Positions 50,020-58,741 of a DNA stretch of 58,824 nucleotides are shown one piece after another. The DNA comes from CAZJYI01 sp964550025 (lineage in GTDB: Bacteria; Verrucomicrobiota; Kiritimatiellia; UBA8416; CAYOBW01): NCBI GenBank assembly GCA_964550025.1, contig CAZJYI010000063.1:1-58824 (forward strand). The letters are read 5' to 3'. Within the stretch, counting starts at the first letter, position 1. Every line of letters starts with the position of its first letter. Made by a program: the position numbers and the translations under genes. The notes under the pieces were generated by a model. The model was not told the origin of the DNA, made no database searches, and saw only the letters and a list, made by a program, of their open reading frames with translations.

Positions 50020-51872
50020 TCCAGCCCGTCCGGCACGTACTTGGTCATGCGGTTGAGGTAGTCGGCGGGGAAGGCGCCTTTCATCTTTGCAGCGCGCATG
50101 GCGTCGCAGGCGTCCTTTGCCAGTCCACCCATGCGGTCCAGGACGTTGATGGCCTGTAGCCGGACACACGGGCTTTCGTGCTTCAAGGCCTCTGTCAGTA
50201 CTGGTAGCGCCTTCTCGTCCTTGCCGAGGCTGGCGAGCGCTTCGGCCGCGGCTATGCGGACGATGGGCGATGGGTCGTTGAGCGCCTTGGCCAGGGCGGG
50301 GGCGGCTTCCCGGGCGTCCTTCCCCAGCGCGACGAGTCCGACGGCGCTCCACCATCGGACGGCCGAGTCCGCGTCCGAGAGAAGCTGCGCGAGCCGCGCG
50401 GCGTTCTCCGGCTCCATGGCGGACGCGAGGTCGGCGGCGACACGCAGGCGCTGTTGCGGATGCCGCTTCGCATCGAACGCGAGCTCGTACGGTGTGTCCC
50501 GCTCGGAGCGAACCTGCATCTCGAACTCGGGCAGCAGCCCGAGGTCGCGCGTCTCTCTTGCCCAGAGTAGTTGCTCCGCTCGGAGCCGCTCCAGCTCCGC
50601 CTTGAACTCCGGCTTCCCCGCGAGGTTGTTGATCTGCCAGGGATCGGCCTTGATGTCGTACAGCTCCTCGAGCGGCTTGGTCGGCGCGAAGTAGCGTGCC
50701 TGTGTGTCGTTCAGTTTGCCTTTTTCCGCCAGGCGTCGCCAGACCTGCATCGTCGGCATCATCTCGGTATAGGAGGTGAACTGCGACCACGTGAGGTGCG
50801 GCATGAAGTTGCGCTGGTAGTGGAAACGGTCGTCGCGCACGACGCGGATGAGGTCGTAGCGCTCGGCCATGCGGTCGCGGACGGCGTGGACGTAGCGGCG
50901 CGCCGCGGCGGCTTTGGGCCCGAGAAAGGCCTTGCCCTGGATGTAGTCCGGGATGTCCAGCCCGGTCAGCGAGAGGACGCTCGGCGCGAAATCCAGGAAG
51001 CTGACAAGCCGGTCCGTCGGGTTGCCCGGTTTGTCGGGCGACAGTTGGGTGTACTTCTCCGGGAACCGCACGATCAGCGGCACGTGCAGTCCCGGCCCCC
51101 AGCACCACTTTTTGATGCCCGGCATCCCGGCTCCGTGGTCCGAGTAGAAGAACACGATCGTGTTCTCAGATACGCCGGCGTCCTCGAGCTGCTTGAGGTG
51201 CCCGGCGGCCCACTTGTCCATGGCCTCGATGTTCTCGTAGTAATTGGCCCAGTTCTCGCGGACCTCAACTGTGTCGGGATGGAACGGGGGTATCGGCGTT
51301 TTCGACGGTGGGTAACGCTCGGGGTCCTTTGGCTTCCTGCGGCAGCGGCTTTCGTGCGTGCCCGTGAAGTTGAAAACGGCGAAGAAGGGCTGTCCGGGTT
51401 TGCGGTTGCGCCAGTGTGCCTTGCCGGAGGACTCGTCCCACGTATCGGCCGGCTCCCTGAAATTGTAGTCCTTCTTGGAATTGTTGGTGCAGTAGTAGCC
51501 GGCTTTGCGCAGGTACTGCGTGAAGCACTTGATCTCCCCAGGGAGTCGGGTCGTGCAGCGCATATGCTGGCTTCCCAGCGTGGAGGGCCAGACGCCGGTA
51601 ATGATGCTGGAGCGGGCGACCGCGCAGACGCCGGCCGTGGCGTAGGCCTGGCTGTAGCGCACACCTTCGCGGGCCATGCGGTCGAGAGTGGGCGTTCGGG
51701 CGAACGAGTCGCCGTAGCACCCCAGGTTGGGTGAGATGTCCTCGCAGGTGATCCAGAGGATGTTGGGGCGCGGATTCGACCAAGCCGCGGATATCGGCAG
51801 GAGAATGAAACCGGCGATGAAGAATGCTGTAAGCACGGCGGCGTTGATCCCACGGTGTTCGTGGCTGTACAT
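50016..51872 (-). CDS. Sulfatase with C-terminal HEAT repeats and atypical CAVAR active-site motif
   Basis: ATG 51872 follows a strong AGGAGG and opens a signal peptide (VLTAFFIAGFILLPISAAWS). The 618-residue protein has the sulfatase fold: NILWITCEDISPNLGCYGD for metal binding, the modification site around Cys83, SDHGAGMPGIKKWCWGPGLHVPLIVRFP in several pieces, and LYDIKADPWQINNLAG. The site reads C-A-V-A-R, where the family normally has C-x-P-x-R (or C-x-A-x-R). The Cys that becomes formylglycine and the Arg remain. Residues 500-600 are HEAT-like repeats (AAPALAKALNDPSPIVRIAA). Such secreted sulfatases desulfate polysaccharides and are numerous in PVC bacteria. The stop codon TAG lies in a REP. 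Confidence 0.88.
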   Translation of the reverse strand: MYSHEHRGINAAVLTAFFIAGFILLPISAAWSNPRPNILWITCEDISPNLGCYGDSFARTPTLDRMAREGVRYSQAYATAGVCAVARSSIITGVWPSTLGSQHMRCTTRLPGEIKCFTQYLRKAGYYCTNNSKKDYNFREPADTWDESSGKAHWRNRKPGQPFFAVFNFTGTHESRCRRKPKDPERYPPSKTPIPPFHPDTVEVRENWANYYENIEAMDKWAAGHLKQLEDAGVSENTIVFFYSDHGAGMPGIKKWCWGPGLHVPLIVRFPEKYTQLSPDKPGNPTDRLVSFLDFAPSVLSLTGLDIPDYIQGKAFLGPKAAAARRYVHAVRDRMAERYDLIRVVRDDRFHYQRNFMPHLTWSQFTSYTEMMPTMQVWRRLAEKGKLNDTQARYFAPTKPLEELYDIKADPWQINNLAGKPEFKAELERLRAEQLLWARETRDLGLLPEFEMQVRSERDTPYELAFDAKRHPQQRLRVAADLASAMEPENAARLAQLLSDADSAVRWWSAVGLVALGKDAREAAPALAKALNDPSPIVRIAAAEALASLGKDEKALPVLTEALKHESPCVRLQAINVLDRMGGLAKDACDAMRAAKMKGAFPADYLNRMTKYVPDGLE

Positions 51873-52011
51873 GAGAGGCCTCCTGATCCTGTTCGGTGTC
51901 GTGTTTCCCCGGAGGCGGAATAGTAGCAGTGCCGTGTTCGGCCTGTCAGTGCCTTTGTGCCGCGGATGCGCAGGATCTCCTCCCCCTCGCGAATCGTCCC
52001 GAAGAGCCGCT

Positions 52012-52107
52012 CCGCGGCGATCGGGGAGCGAGAGAGTGCGATTATGAACGGTGAGAATCGCCGTCCCGCTCCCCAATCGTAATCCCACTCCTCCCCCTCA
52101 CCAATCG
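52012..52107. repeat. 96-nt palindromic repeat, copy 2
   Basis: Partner of 42682-42777 with the same length and ends. A partial third copy of its right end (CTCCTCCCCCTCGCGAATCG) lies at 51977-51996. The rest of 51873-52219 shows no gene. Confidence 0.85.
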
Positions 52108-52219
52108 CTCCGGGTGGTCGCGGCTACCGGCGCGGATTCCGCGCGAATACTCTGGCTCCGGAGGACGTTCTTGTCTATGGTGACACCGATACCGAGAGCC
52201 GATTGTGGGAGGACCTGCC

Positions 52220-52969
52220 ATGAGCGACCATCCGAAGCAGGAGCGCGAAGCCGTCAAGACAACGATCGTGGGCGGACGCCCGCCCGGCTCCGGCCGCGAC
52301 AACGGGGCCATCCCGCGCGGCGTGGAGGTGCTGGTCAAGAAAGCCGCCGTCGATCCCGAGTTCCGCAGCGTGCTGCTCGAGCGGCGCGCCGCCGCGGCCG
52401 AAGAGATCGGACTCGAACTCACCGATTCGGAAAAGGCCATGATCGGCATCGTTCCCGAACGGCAGCTCGAGAGCATCATCGCCCACACGGACGTACCCGA
52501 TACACAGCGCCGCGCCTTCATGGGACGGGCCGCCGTCGTCATGCTGGCCGCACTTGGAACGGGCCTGGCTACCGCCGGCGTCGGGTGCACGAAAGGCATT
52601 CGGCCCAAAGAGGTGCCTGTCACTGACGGCATACGCCCCGACATGCCGCAGGAGACCAAGCCGAAGCCGGCGCCGGAGAATTTGCCCGCGCCGACCGGAA
52701 TCCGCCCTGACATGCCGCAAGAGGCAAAGCCCAAGCCTCCCCCCGCCAAGCCGGCGACGACCAAAGGCATCCGGCCGGACGTGCCGAAACCGAAACGGCC
52801 CCCGTCGGGCGCCGTGTCCCGCGGTGTTCGCCCGGACATCCCCCCCGCGCCTTCGCCCTCTCCCGAAAAGCAGGAGGCACCACCGGAGGCGCCCAAGAAG
52901 GAAGAGAAGCCGCCTGCGCAGCCCCGAGTTGAGGTGACGCTGGGCATTCGGCCGAGTGCACGCAAGTAG
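52220..52969 (+). CDS. Leader-like/Tat protein with six GIRP repeats; candidate modified-peptide precursor
   Basis: ATG 52220 is preferred to GTG 52205 because GGGAGG lies 7 nt before it. The 249-residue protein has three parts. Residues 1-95 are a compact leader-like domain (KTTIVGGRPPGSG, then VLVKKAAVDPEFRSVLLERR and ALTDSEKAMI-like helices) that recalls nitrile-hydratase-type RiPP leaders (DPeFR.lLl). Residues 96-123 look like a Tat signal: Arg-Arg-Ala-Phe-Met followed by VVMLAALGTGLATAG and Cys123. Residues 124-249 are Pro- and Lys-rich with six evenly themed motifs at 126, 137, 160, 183, 202 and 242: GIRPK, GIRPD, GIRPD, GIRPD, GVRPD and GIRPS. The next gene, 33 nt downstream, is a B12-type radical SAM enzyme. 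The pair may make a modified, exported peptide; that role is inference. Confidence 0.72.
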   Translation: MSDHPKQEREAVKTTIVGGRPPGSGRDNGAIPRGVEVLVKKAAVDPEFRSVLLERRAAAAEEIGLELTDSEKAMIGIVPERQLESIIAHTDVPDTQRRAFMGRAAVVMLAALGTGLATAGVGCTKGIRPKEVPVTDGIRPDMPQETKPKPAPENLPAPTGIRPDMPQEAKPKPPPAKPATTKGIRPDVPKPKRPPSGAVSRGVRPDIPPAPSPSPEKQEAPPEAPKKEEKPPAQPRVEVTLGIRPSARK

Positions 52970-53002
52970 CGCGGGAGTCACGGGTTCGCGAAAGAAGTTG
53001 CC

Positions 53003-54463
53003 ATGTCCGCGGCCGACATCACGCTGGTCAACCTGAACATGCTGTTCATGCGCTACGGTGAGGAGACCGAGCGCGAGCTGCACGTTCCCCTGGGCTGCCT
53101 CTACCTCACGCGTGCGCTGGACGATGCCGGTTTCACCGTGGATTTTCGCGACTACCAGTGTTGCGAGTCGGACGATCCTTTCCGCATGGACGTGTTCCTG
53201 GACTTCGTGTCGGACCCGGCCCCTGTCATCGGGCTGTCTTGCATGGCGAACCTGCTGCCCTTTACCATCCTTGCTGCGAAGGCGCTCAAGGAACGCTACC
53301 CCGATCGCACCATTGTTCTCGGGGGCGTCGGCTCCAAGTCGGTGGAGCGGCAGATTCTGTCGCGCTTTCCATGGATCGACGTGATTGCCCGCGGGGAGGG
53401 CGAGCGCACGGGGCCTTCGCTGCTGGCCGCGCTGCAGGGCGGCGACCTGGCCTCCGTGCAGGGGGTCTCGTTCCGGAGCAACGGCGATGTCTGTCGGACA
53501 CCCGATGCGCCGCGGATTGCCGATTTGGACGGCATCGACTTCCCGGCGTTCGACCGCGTTGCGCTCGAACGCTACGAGGGCTACGGCATGATGACCAGCC
53601 GCGGTTGCCCCTACCTATGCACGTTCTGCTCCGTGGCCCCCGTCTGGAACCACGAGAGCTACTCGCGCGGCGCGGCCAATATCGTGGCCGAGATGAAGAG
53701 ACTGCACGAGGAGGCCGGGGTGGGCCTCTTCCTCTTTCAGGACGAGTTCTTCGTCTCGGGCAAGTCGCAAGTGATGGCGTTCTGCGACGAGCTTGAGCGC
53801 TCCGGCCTGGACGTGAAATGGAAGGCCTTCGGGCGCGTCAACCTGATGGATGAAGCCATGATGCAACGCATGGCCGACTCGGGCTGCGTGGAGCTGCGCT
53901 TCGGGATAGAGTCGGGGTCCGACACCGTGCTGGAGAAGATAAAGAAGGGTTTCACCGCTGCCGCGGCCGAGGAACTGATCCCCAAAGCGGTCGGGATATT
54001 CCCGAGAGTCGACGCTTTCTATGTCTGGGGCTTCCCGACCGAAACCGTGGAGGATTTCAACCAAACGCTCTTCCAGATGGTGTCGTTCCGCATGATGGGG
54101 GCCCGCATTCTGCCGAGCTTGCTCTCGCTCCTCCCGCAAACGGAGATCTACGAAGAGGTCCGGGAAAGCGGCAAGCTCGAGTTCTGCCCCTACCTGATTC
54201 CCGAGTTCGTCTTCACGGGACACGAAGTGGTGAGGGGAAGCAAGGTCGAACTGCCCCCGCGGCACGCCGCGTATTTCGAGCTGATTCTGGAGAACCCCGA
54301 CATATTCCCCGGCTTCTATCACTACGACCTCGAAGGCAACGTGCTGCCCAAGCTGGAGAAACTGCGTGAGTTCGGCTTCTACCCTTTGCCCCAGGAAGCC
54401 GAAGCCCCGGACCCCGAGAGCTGCGGCGCACATTCCCCCCGCACGGCCGCGTCGGCCCAGTAG
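53003..54463 (+). CDS. B12-binding-domain radical SAM protein
   Basis: The 486-residue protein has an N-terminal Rossmann-like cobalamin-binding-type domain (residues 5-140: GCLYLTRALDDAGFTVDFRDY, GLSCMANLLPFTILAAKALK, IVLGGVGSKSVERQIL) and a radical SAM domain with the cluster motif Cys202-x3-Cys206-x2-Cys209 (RGCPYLCTFCS). SAM-binding and barrel motifs follow (FLFQDEFFV, VELRFGIESGSDTVLEKIKKG, VWGFPTETVEDF). The DxHxxG cobalamin lower-ligand motif is not seen, as in many of these enzymes. The family performs methylations and other radical changes on unactivated carbons. No Cys-rich SPASM domain is present. The closest candidate substrate by position is the GIRP-repeat protein encoded 33 nt upstream. 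Confidence 0.88.
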   Translation: MSAADITLVNLNMLFMRYGEETERELHVPLGCLYLTRALDDAGFTVDFRDYQCCESDDPFRMDVFLDFVSDPAPVIGLSCMANLLPFTILAAKALKERYPDRTIVLGGVGSKSVERQILSRFPWIDVIARGEGERTGPSLLAALQGGDLASVQGVSFRSNGDVCRTPDAPRIADLDGIDFPAFDRVALERYEGYGMMTSRGCPYLCTFCSVAPVWNHESYSRGAANIVAEMKRLHEEAGVGLFLFQDEFFVSGKSQVMAFCDELERSGLDVKWKAFGRVNLMDEAMMQRMADSGCVELRFGIESGSDTVLEKIKKGFTAAAAEELIPKAVGIFPRVDAFYVWGFPTETVEDFNQTLFQMVSFRMMGARILPSLLSLLPQTEIYEEVRESGKLEFCPYLIPEFVFTGHEVVRGSKVELPPRHAAYFELILENPDIFPGFYHYDLEGNVLPKLEKLREFGFYPLPQEAEAPDPESCGAHSPRTAASAQ

Positions 54464-54508
54464 AGGAACGCGCCAGGTGTTCCGTTGTATGCTCGTCTTC
54501 GGGAGAGT

Positions 54509-54614
54509 GTTGAATACTGAACTCTGAATGCTCAATGTCGAAGTGAGAGGGGAAGGGCACGCGCGGAGAGGGGCCTCGCACTTCAACATTCGTCATTCAG
54601 TGCTCATCATTCTG
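54509..54614. repeat. Heptamer tract (CTGAATG type), forward then inverted
   Basis: Units TTGAATA, CTGAACT, CTGAATG, CTCAATG are followed by inverted units (CATTCGT, CATTCAG, TGCTCAT). The segments 54524-54547 and 54575-54600 are imperfect inverted copies. The rest of 54464-54735 shows no gene. Confidence 0.7.
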
Positions 54615-54735
54615 CGGTTTCTCCCTCCCCACCACCGGCATCGTAGCCATGCACCCGCCGTGTCCCGGCCCATTGCGCCGCTTCCCGGACTTGCATATCC
54701 GTCCCCATCAGTGGATAATGGTCCGAGGTTGAATT

Positions 54736-55941
54736 ATGACTTCAGACGCACCACAGGAACGGCAACTCACGCCATCCCCCTTCGCTGCGACGGGGGAAGG
54801 GCCCCGCGTGCACGTTGCACGGGGCGACGACCCGTACGACACCGCGGCCGAGGCGTTGGCCGCATTCGAGCTTTCCCCCGCTTCGGGAAAGCGCGTGCTC
54901 CTCAAGCCTAACGCGGGACGGATTGCCGCCGCGGGCGACGGAGTAACCACGCATCCGCAGGTCGTGGCCGCCGCGATCGATGCCTTCCGCGCCGTCGGCG
55001 CCACGGTGTCCGTCGGCGAGAGTCCGATTACCGGAGTGAAGACGATGGAAGCCTTCGAGGCGACCGGCATTGCCGCCATGGCGCGTGCGCGCGAATGCCC
55101 GCTCATCGACATGGACGCCCGGCCATGCCTCCCGGTCGCGTTGCCCGAAGGGGTGGCTATTCAACGGATCAGGGTCTGCCCCGAAGTGTTCGAGCACGAC
55201 ATCGTCGTGTCCATTCCCGTAGCCAAGACGCACATGCATACCGGCGTGACCCTCGCTGTGAAGAACATGAAGGGTTGCCTGTGGCGAAAGAGCAAGGTGA
55301 CCCTGCACATGCTTCCGCCGGCCGAGGGCGGCGCGAGGTCGCTGGAAATCGCCATCGCGGACATGGCCGCTTCCCTTCGTCCACACTTCTCACTCGTTGA
55401 CGGGACGGTGGGAATGGAGGGGCTGGGGCCCAGCGCCGGCACACCCAAACGCCTGGGTGTGGTTGTCGCTGGGGCGGGCGCCTTCGCGGTGGATGCCGTC
55501 GTCTGCAGGCTGATGGGGCTGGATGCCGGCGATGTGCCTCACCTGCAAGTCGGTGCCGGACGCGGCTACGGCGTCATCGACCTCGCGCGCATTGCCGTCA
55601 CACCGGACGACTGGGTGCGCTTCGCCGATCCGTTCGAAGTGGCGCCGAGCAACCTGGCAATCGAGTTTCCCGACGTCACCATCCACGACAACCAGTCGTG
55701 CAGTGCCTGTCAGTCCACGCTCCTGCTCTTTCTGCGCCGGTACGGTCAGGAGCTCAGGGAGTATTTCCCGGAGGGCGAAGAGATCCACATCGCCATCGGC
55801 AAGGGCCACAAGACGCTACCCCCGGGCACGGTCTGCATAGGGAACTGTACGGGGCGCCACCGCGACACGGGGATATTCGTGCCGGGATGCCCCCCGGTCG
55901 GCAGTGCCATTCGCAGGGCGGTCTCGGGGGAGAAGGGGTGA
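54736..55941 (+). CDS. DUF362 domain protein
   Basis: The 401-residue protein starts at ATG 54736 with a weak GAGG upstream. It has the DUF362 pattern: VLLKPNAG, an alternating alpha/beta core (VVAAAIDAFRAVGATVSVGESP), VVSIPVAKTHMHTGVTLAVKNMKG, VDGTVGMEGLGPSAGTPKRLGVVVAG, and DAVVCRLMGL. The C-terminal part contains a CSAC pair in DNQSCSACQSTLLLFL and two more cysteines (IGNCTG, VPGCPP), which could bind an iron-sulfur cluster or zinc. Some family members also have a ferredoxin domain, which is absent here. Its reaction is not established. Transcription neighbours do not suggest a pathway. Confidence 0.82.
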   Translation: MTSDAPQERQLTPSPFAATGEGPRVHVARGDDPYDTAAEALAAFELSPASGKRVLLKPNAGRIAAAGDGVTTHPQVVAAAIDAFRAVGATVSVGESPITGVKTMEAFEATGIAAMARARECPLIDMDARPCLPVALPEGVAIQRIRVCPEVFEHDIVVSIPVAKTHMHTGVTLAVKNMKGCLWRKSKVTLHMLPPAEGGARSLEIAIADMAASLRPHFSLVDGTVGMEGLGPSAGTPKRLGVVVAGAGAFAVDAVVCRLMGLDAGDVPHLQVGAGRGYGVIDLARIAVTPDDWVRFADPFEVAPSNLAIEFPDVTIHDNQSCSACQSTLLLFLRRYGQELREYFPEGEEIHIAIGKGHKTLPPGTVCIGNCTGRHRDTGIFVPGCPPVGSAIRRAVSGEKG

Positions 55942-55947
55942 GGGACC

Positions 55948-56047
55948 GGTTATCAGTTATCAGTGGTCAGTTATCAGTGGTCAGTGGTCAGTGGTCAGTG
56001 GTCAGAGATCAGTGATCGGTGGCCGGGGATGAACTATCAGTTATCAC
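55948..56047. repeat. Heptamer tract (TTATCAG/TGGTCAG type)
   Basis: Long run of 7-nt units (TTATCAG, TTATCAG, TGGTCAG, TTATCAG, then several TGGTCAG), degenerating at the right end. The remainder of the 474-nt space to 56415 has a short inverted repeat (CGGTATGGCGAT near 56114, with its reverse complement near 56195) and no convincing gene. Confidence 0.88.
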
Positions 56048-56415
56048 CCGCTCCGTCGCCGCTGACCGTACCGGGGGTGCGGTCTTTTTCTGCTCAGGCG
56101 GAGGTGCGAAGCGACGGTATGGCGATGGCAGCCAGGAGACCGATGATTACTGCTACGATGAGGACTTTCTATCAGTACGAGAGCCGTCCAATCGCCATAC
56201 CGTCCGTGTCGCCTATGTATCCTGATGCATGCCGTGCACCATGTGCCCCTTGCCTCTAAAGCAGTACGTATGCCACTTGCCGCGCCGCCGTTGTACGGGC
56301 CTCTAAGTGCGGTCTGCCGGGTGGTTTTTTTCTCACGCTTGAGAATCCGGCGTGGTTCTATTCGGCAAACTGCGAGTTGCATTTGGCACGGCAGTCTGGT
56401 AGTTCAGAGCGCCCT

Positions 56416-56805
56416 ATGAAAAAGAAGGAAGAGCTCCCAGCCTGTCTCCGCTGCAACGGCCTGTGCTGCCGCTATGTTGCCCTGCAGATCGATACCCCGG
56501 ACCGCCGGCGAGACTACGACCACATCCGCTGGTACCTGCTGCACGAGAACGTGCATGTCTTTGTCGAGCAGGGGGGAGACTGGTACGTCGAGTTCGAGAC
56601 GCCGTGTCGGGAACTGGACGACGGCAATCGGTGCCGAATCTATGAAGACCGTCCACGCATCTGCCGCCGGCACGGCACCGACGCGGAAGCCGTGTGCGAG
56701 TTCGTGTCTGATGAGTACGCGTACGAGCAGAGATTCTCCACGGCCGCGGAGTTCGAGGCATACCTCGACGGCAAGGGGCTGAAGTGGCGGCCCAAGAAGA
56801 AGTAG
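56416..56805 (+). CDS. YkgJ-type cysteine-cluster protein
   Basis: The 129-residue protein starts at ATG 56416. It has the YkgJ/UPF0153 cysteine pattern: CLRCNGLCC (Cys10, 13, 17, 18), then PCRELDDGNRCRIYEDRPRICRRH. These cysteines are thought to chelate zinc or iron; the function of the family is not known. A highly charged region ends in WRPKKK. The reading frame is open upstream, but the cysteine motif and the ATG agree with the usual start. The gene stands alone between heptamer tracts. Confidence 0.8.
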   Translation: MKKKEELPACLRCNGLCCRYVALQIDTPDRRRDYDHIRWYLLHENVHVFVEQGGDWYVEFETPCRELDDGNRCRIYEDRPRICRRHGTDAEAVCEFVSDEYAYEQRFSTAAEFEAYLDGKGLKWRPKKK

Positions 56806-56810
56806 AGGAC

Positions 56811-56831
56811 TGTGGACCATGGACCATGGGC
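56811..56831. repeat. Short heptamer tract (ATGGACC type)
   Basis: GTGGACC, ATGGACC, ATGGGCC: three tandem 7-nt units just after the YkgJ-type gene. Confidence 0.55.
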
Positions 56832-56884
56832 CGGGGATTCTGAGACCTGAAATTTGAGATTTGCCAATTCGGCCACCGACAACA

Positions 56885-57796
56885 CTACGGCATGAGGTAG
56901 GCCGGGTCGGGGCGGAACATGTTCAGATATGCCTCCCACAGCACCGGCCCCCAGAGCATCCAGATCAGCGCGGCCAGCGCAAGGTAGGGGCCGTAGGGGA
57001 TTTTGCTCTGCATGTCACGGTTCTTGGTCGCGACCAGCGACACGCCGATCACCGACCCCGCGAGGGATGACACGAGGATCGTGAACAGGATCGATCGCGA
57101 CCCAAAGAAAGCGCCGACTGCCGCCAGCAGCTTCACGTCGCCGAAGCCCATGGCTTCCTTCTTGAAGATCATGCGTCCGATGATGGCCGTCAGCCACAGC
57201 GTTCCGCCGCCGACGATGGCCCCGATCGACGACCAGAGCAGGGACCGGATGACCGCCGTCTCGCCGTGCAGCGACGGGACAAGCGCACTCAACGCGAGAC
57301 CGGCCACAATGCCGCCGAGCGTGACGCGGTCCGGAATGATCATGTGCTCGAAGTCAACGAACGTGCCCAGCACGAGCCCGAACACAACAAGCCAGTAGAC
57401 GGGAACCAGCCGCCAGTCCGAGAACTGAACGAGTCCCAAAACAGGACTGGTTGCCAACAGATCGTACTTCAACCACACCAGCAGGAACAGCAGACCGGTG
57501 AGCAGCTCGACCACGAAATAGCGATAGCTGATTCCCGCGCCGCAGTATCGGCATTTCCCGCGCAGCATGAGCCAGCTCAGCAGGGGGATGTTGTGATACC
57601 ATGCAATCTGCTGCTCACAGTGCGGGCAGAACGACCGCTTCGGTCTGTAGACCGGGATTTCCAGGGGAATGCGGTAGATGCACACGTTCAGAAAACTGCC
57701 CATGCAGGTGCCGAAACAGAACGAGAGCACCGAGAAAAACACGAACCACAGCGTCGCAGACGACTGCATGACCTCGCCGATGTTTCCGGTATCCAT
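56885..57796 (-). CDS. pilD: Prepilin peptidase/N-methyltransferase (A24 family)
   Basis: The 303-residue membrane protein has the GSFLNVCIYRIP opening, the zinc-binding tetracysteine domain (CPHC ... CRYC), and the two catalytic aspartates in LGTFVDFEHMIIPD and GFGDVKLL. The length suits a full prepilin peptidase with both peptidase and methyltransferase halves. It cleaves the leader of type IV pilins and type II secretion pseudopilins and methylates the new N-terminus in the inner membrane. The gene lies 6 nt downstream of aroE on the minus strand and is probably co-transcribed with it. Pilin genes are not in this window. Confidence 0.92.
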   Translation of the reverse strand: MDTGNIGEVMQSSATLWFVFFSVLSFCFGTCMGSFLNVCIYRIPLEIPVYRPKRSFCPHCEQQIAWYHNIPLLSWLMLRGKCRYCGAGISYRYFVVELLTGLLFLLVWLKYDLLATSPVLGLVQFSDWRLVPVYWLVVFGLVLGTFVDFEHMIIPDRVTLGGIVAGLALSALVPSLHGETAVIRSLLWSSIGAIVGGGTLWLTAIIGRMIFKKEAMGFGDVKLLAAVGAFFGSRSILFTILVSSLAGSVIGVSLVATKNRDMQSKIPYGPYLALAALIWMLWGPVLWEAYLNMFRPDPAYLMP

Positions 57797-57802
57797 CTGT
57801 AC

Positions 57803-58675
57803 TCAGACCTCCCGCCCGTAGACTTCCGATTCCAGTGCGAGGCGCATCGCGTCGACAGCCGCTTCTTCACCGCTCCAGATTGTGAACGCCCAGGCGCCCT
57901 GGTGCAGCAGCATGCCCAGGCCGTTGGCCGCACGCGCACCGCCTGCGCCCGCCGCCCGCATGAAAGCCGTCTCAGGATACATGTAGACGAGGTCGAAGGC
58001 GAGCTGCCCGTCCCGAAAGGCCTCGGGCGGAAGAAGCGAGGCGTCCGTTGGCTTCATGCCCACGGGAGTGCACTGGATGATGAGGTCGGCCTCGCGGCTC
58101 GCCGCGATCCAGTCAGCCTCAGCCGGACCGACCGTACGCACCGGTACGTCGGGGAACAGACCCTCGATCTCCCCGGCCACTTTGGGCGGGCGATCCGCGT
58201 CGATGTCCGTTACGCTGATCCGTCCGGCCTGCGCCGCGGCGCAGGTGATGGCCAGGGCCCGTCCCGCGCCCCCGCTGCCCAGGATGAACGTGTCGCGCCC
58301 CGCGACTTCGGCGCCGAAGGCCTCCTCAAGCGCCAGAAGAAACCCCTTTCCGTCCGTGTTGTGTCCGCGCATCGTTCCGTCAGGAAGATACTCGACCGTG
58401 TTCACGGCCCCGACACGCTCGGCCGATGCGTCGAGTTTGTCGAGGCCCGCGAAGGCCACCTCCTTCAGGGGAACCGTCAGGTTGACACCTCTGAATCCCA
58501 TGTCGCCCATGGCGGCGAGCACGCGCAAGAGATTGTCGGGATGAACGTCAAAAGCCAGGTATACGGCATCCAGATCCAGTTTCCGGAATGCCGCGTTGTG
58601 CATTACCGGTGACAGGCTGTGCCCTATCGGGTGCCCCAGGACGGCATAGGGCGTCGTGTGTCCGCTCAGTTTCAT
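57803..58675 (-). CDS. aroE: Shikimate dehydrogenase
   Basis: The 290-residue protein begins MKLSGHTTPYAVLGHPIGHSLSP with the substrate-binding Ser pair. It has the catalytic Lys in GVNLTVPLKE, the Asp in HNTDGKGF, the NADP-binding loop LGSGGAGRALA, and the C-terminal MLLHQGAWAF. It reduces 3-dehydroshikimate to shikimate with NADPH in aromatic amino-acid synthesis. The size and motifs are standard. It is the first gene of a two-gene transcript with the prepilin peptidase gene. Confidence 0.95.
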   Translation of the reverse strand: MKLSGHTTPYAVLGHPIGHSLSPVMHNAAFRKLDLDAVYLAFDVHPDNLLRVLAAMGDMGFRGVNLTVPLKEVAFAGLDKLDASAERVGAVNTVEYLPDGTMRGHNTDGKGFLLALEEAFGAEVAGRDTFILGSGGAGRALAITCAAAQAGRISVTDIDADRPPKVAGEIEGLFPDVPVRTVGPAEADWIAASREADLIIQCTPVGMKPTDASLLPPEAFRDGQLAFDLVYMYPETAFMRAAGAGGARAANGLGMLLHQGAWAFTIWSGEEAAVDAMRLALESEVYGREV

Positions 58676-58741
58676 ACGGCCTCCCTCTCGGTTGTCGCAG
58701 GCACTCTACGATAACCGCCCGCCCCGCTCAATACTGAAAGA

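Noticed and set aside
56019..56225. Short plus-strand frame between the DUF362 and YkgJ-type genes
   Set aside because: It starts in a heptamer tract, has no ribosome site or recognisable domain, and contains a short inverted repeat.
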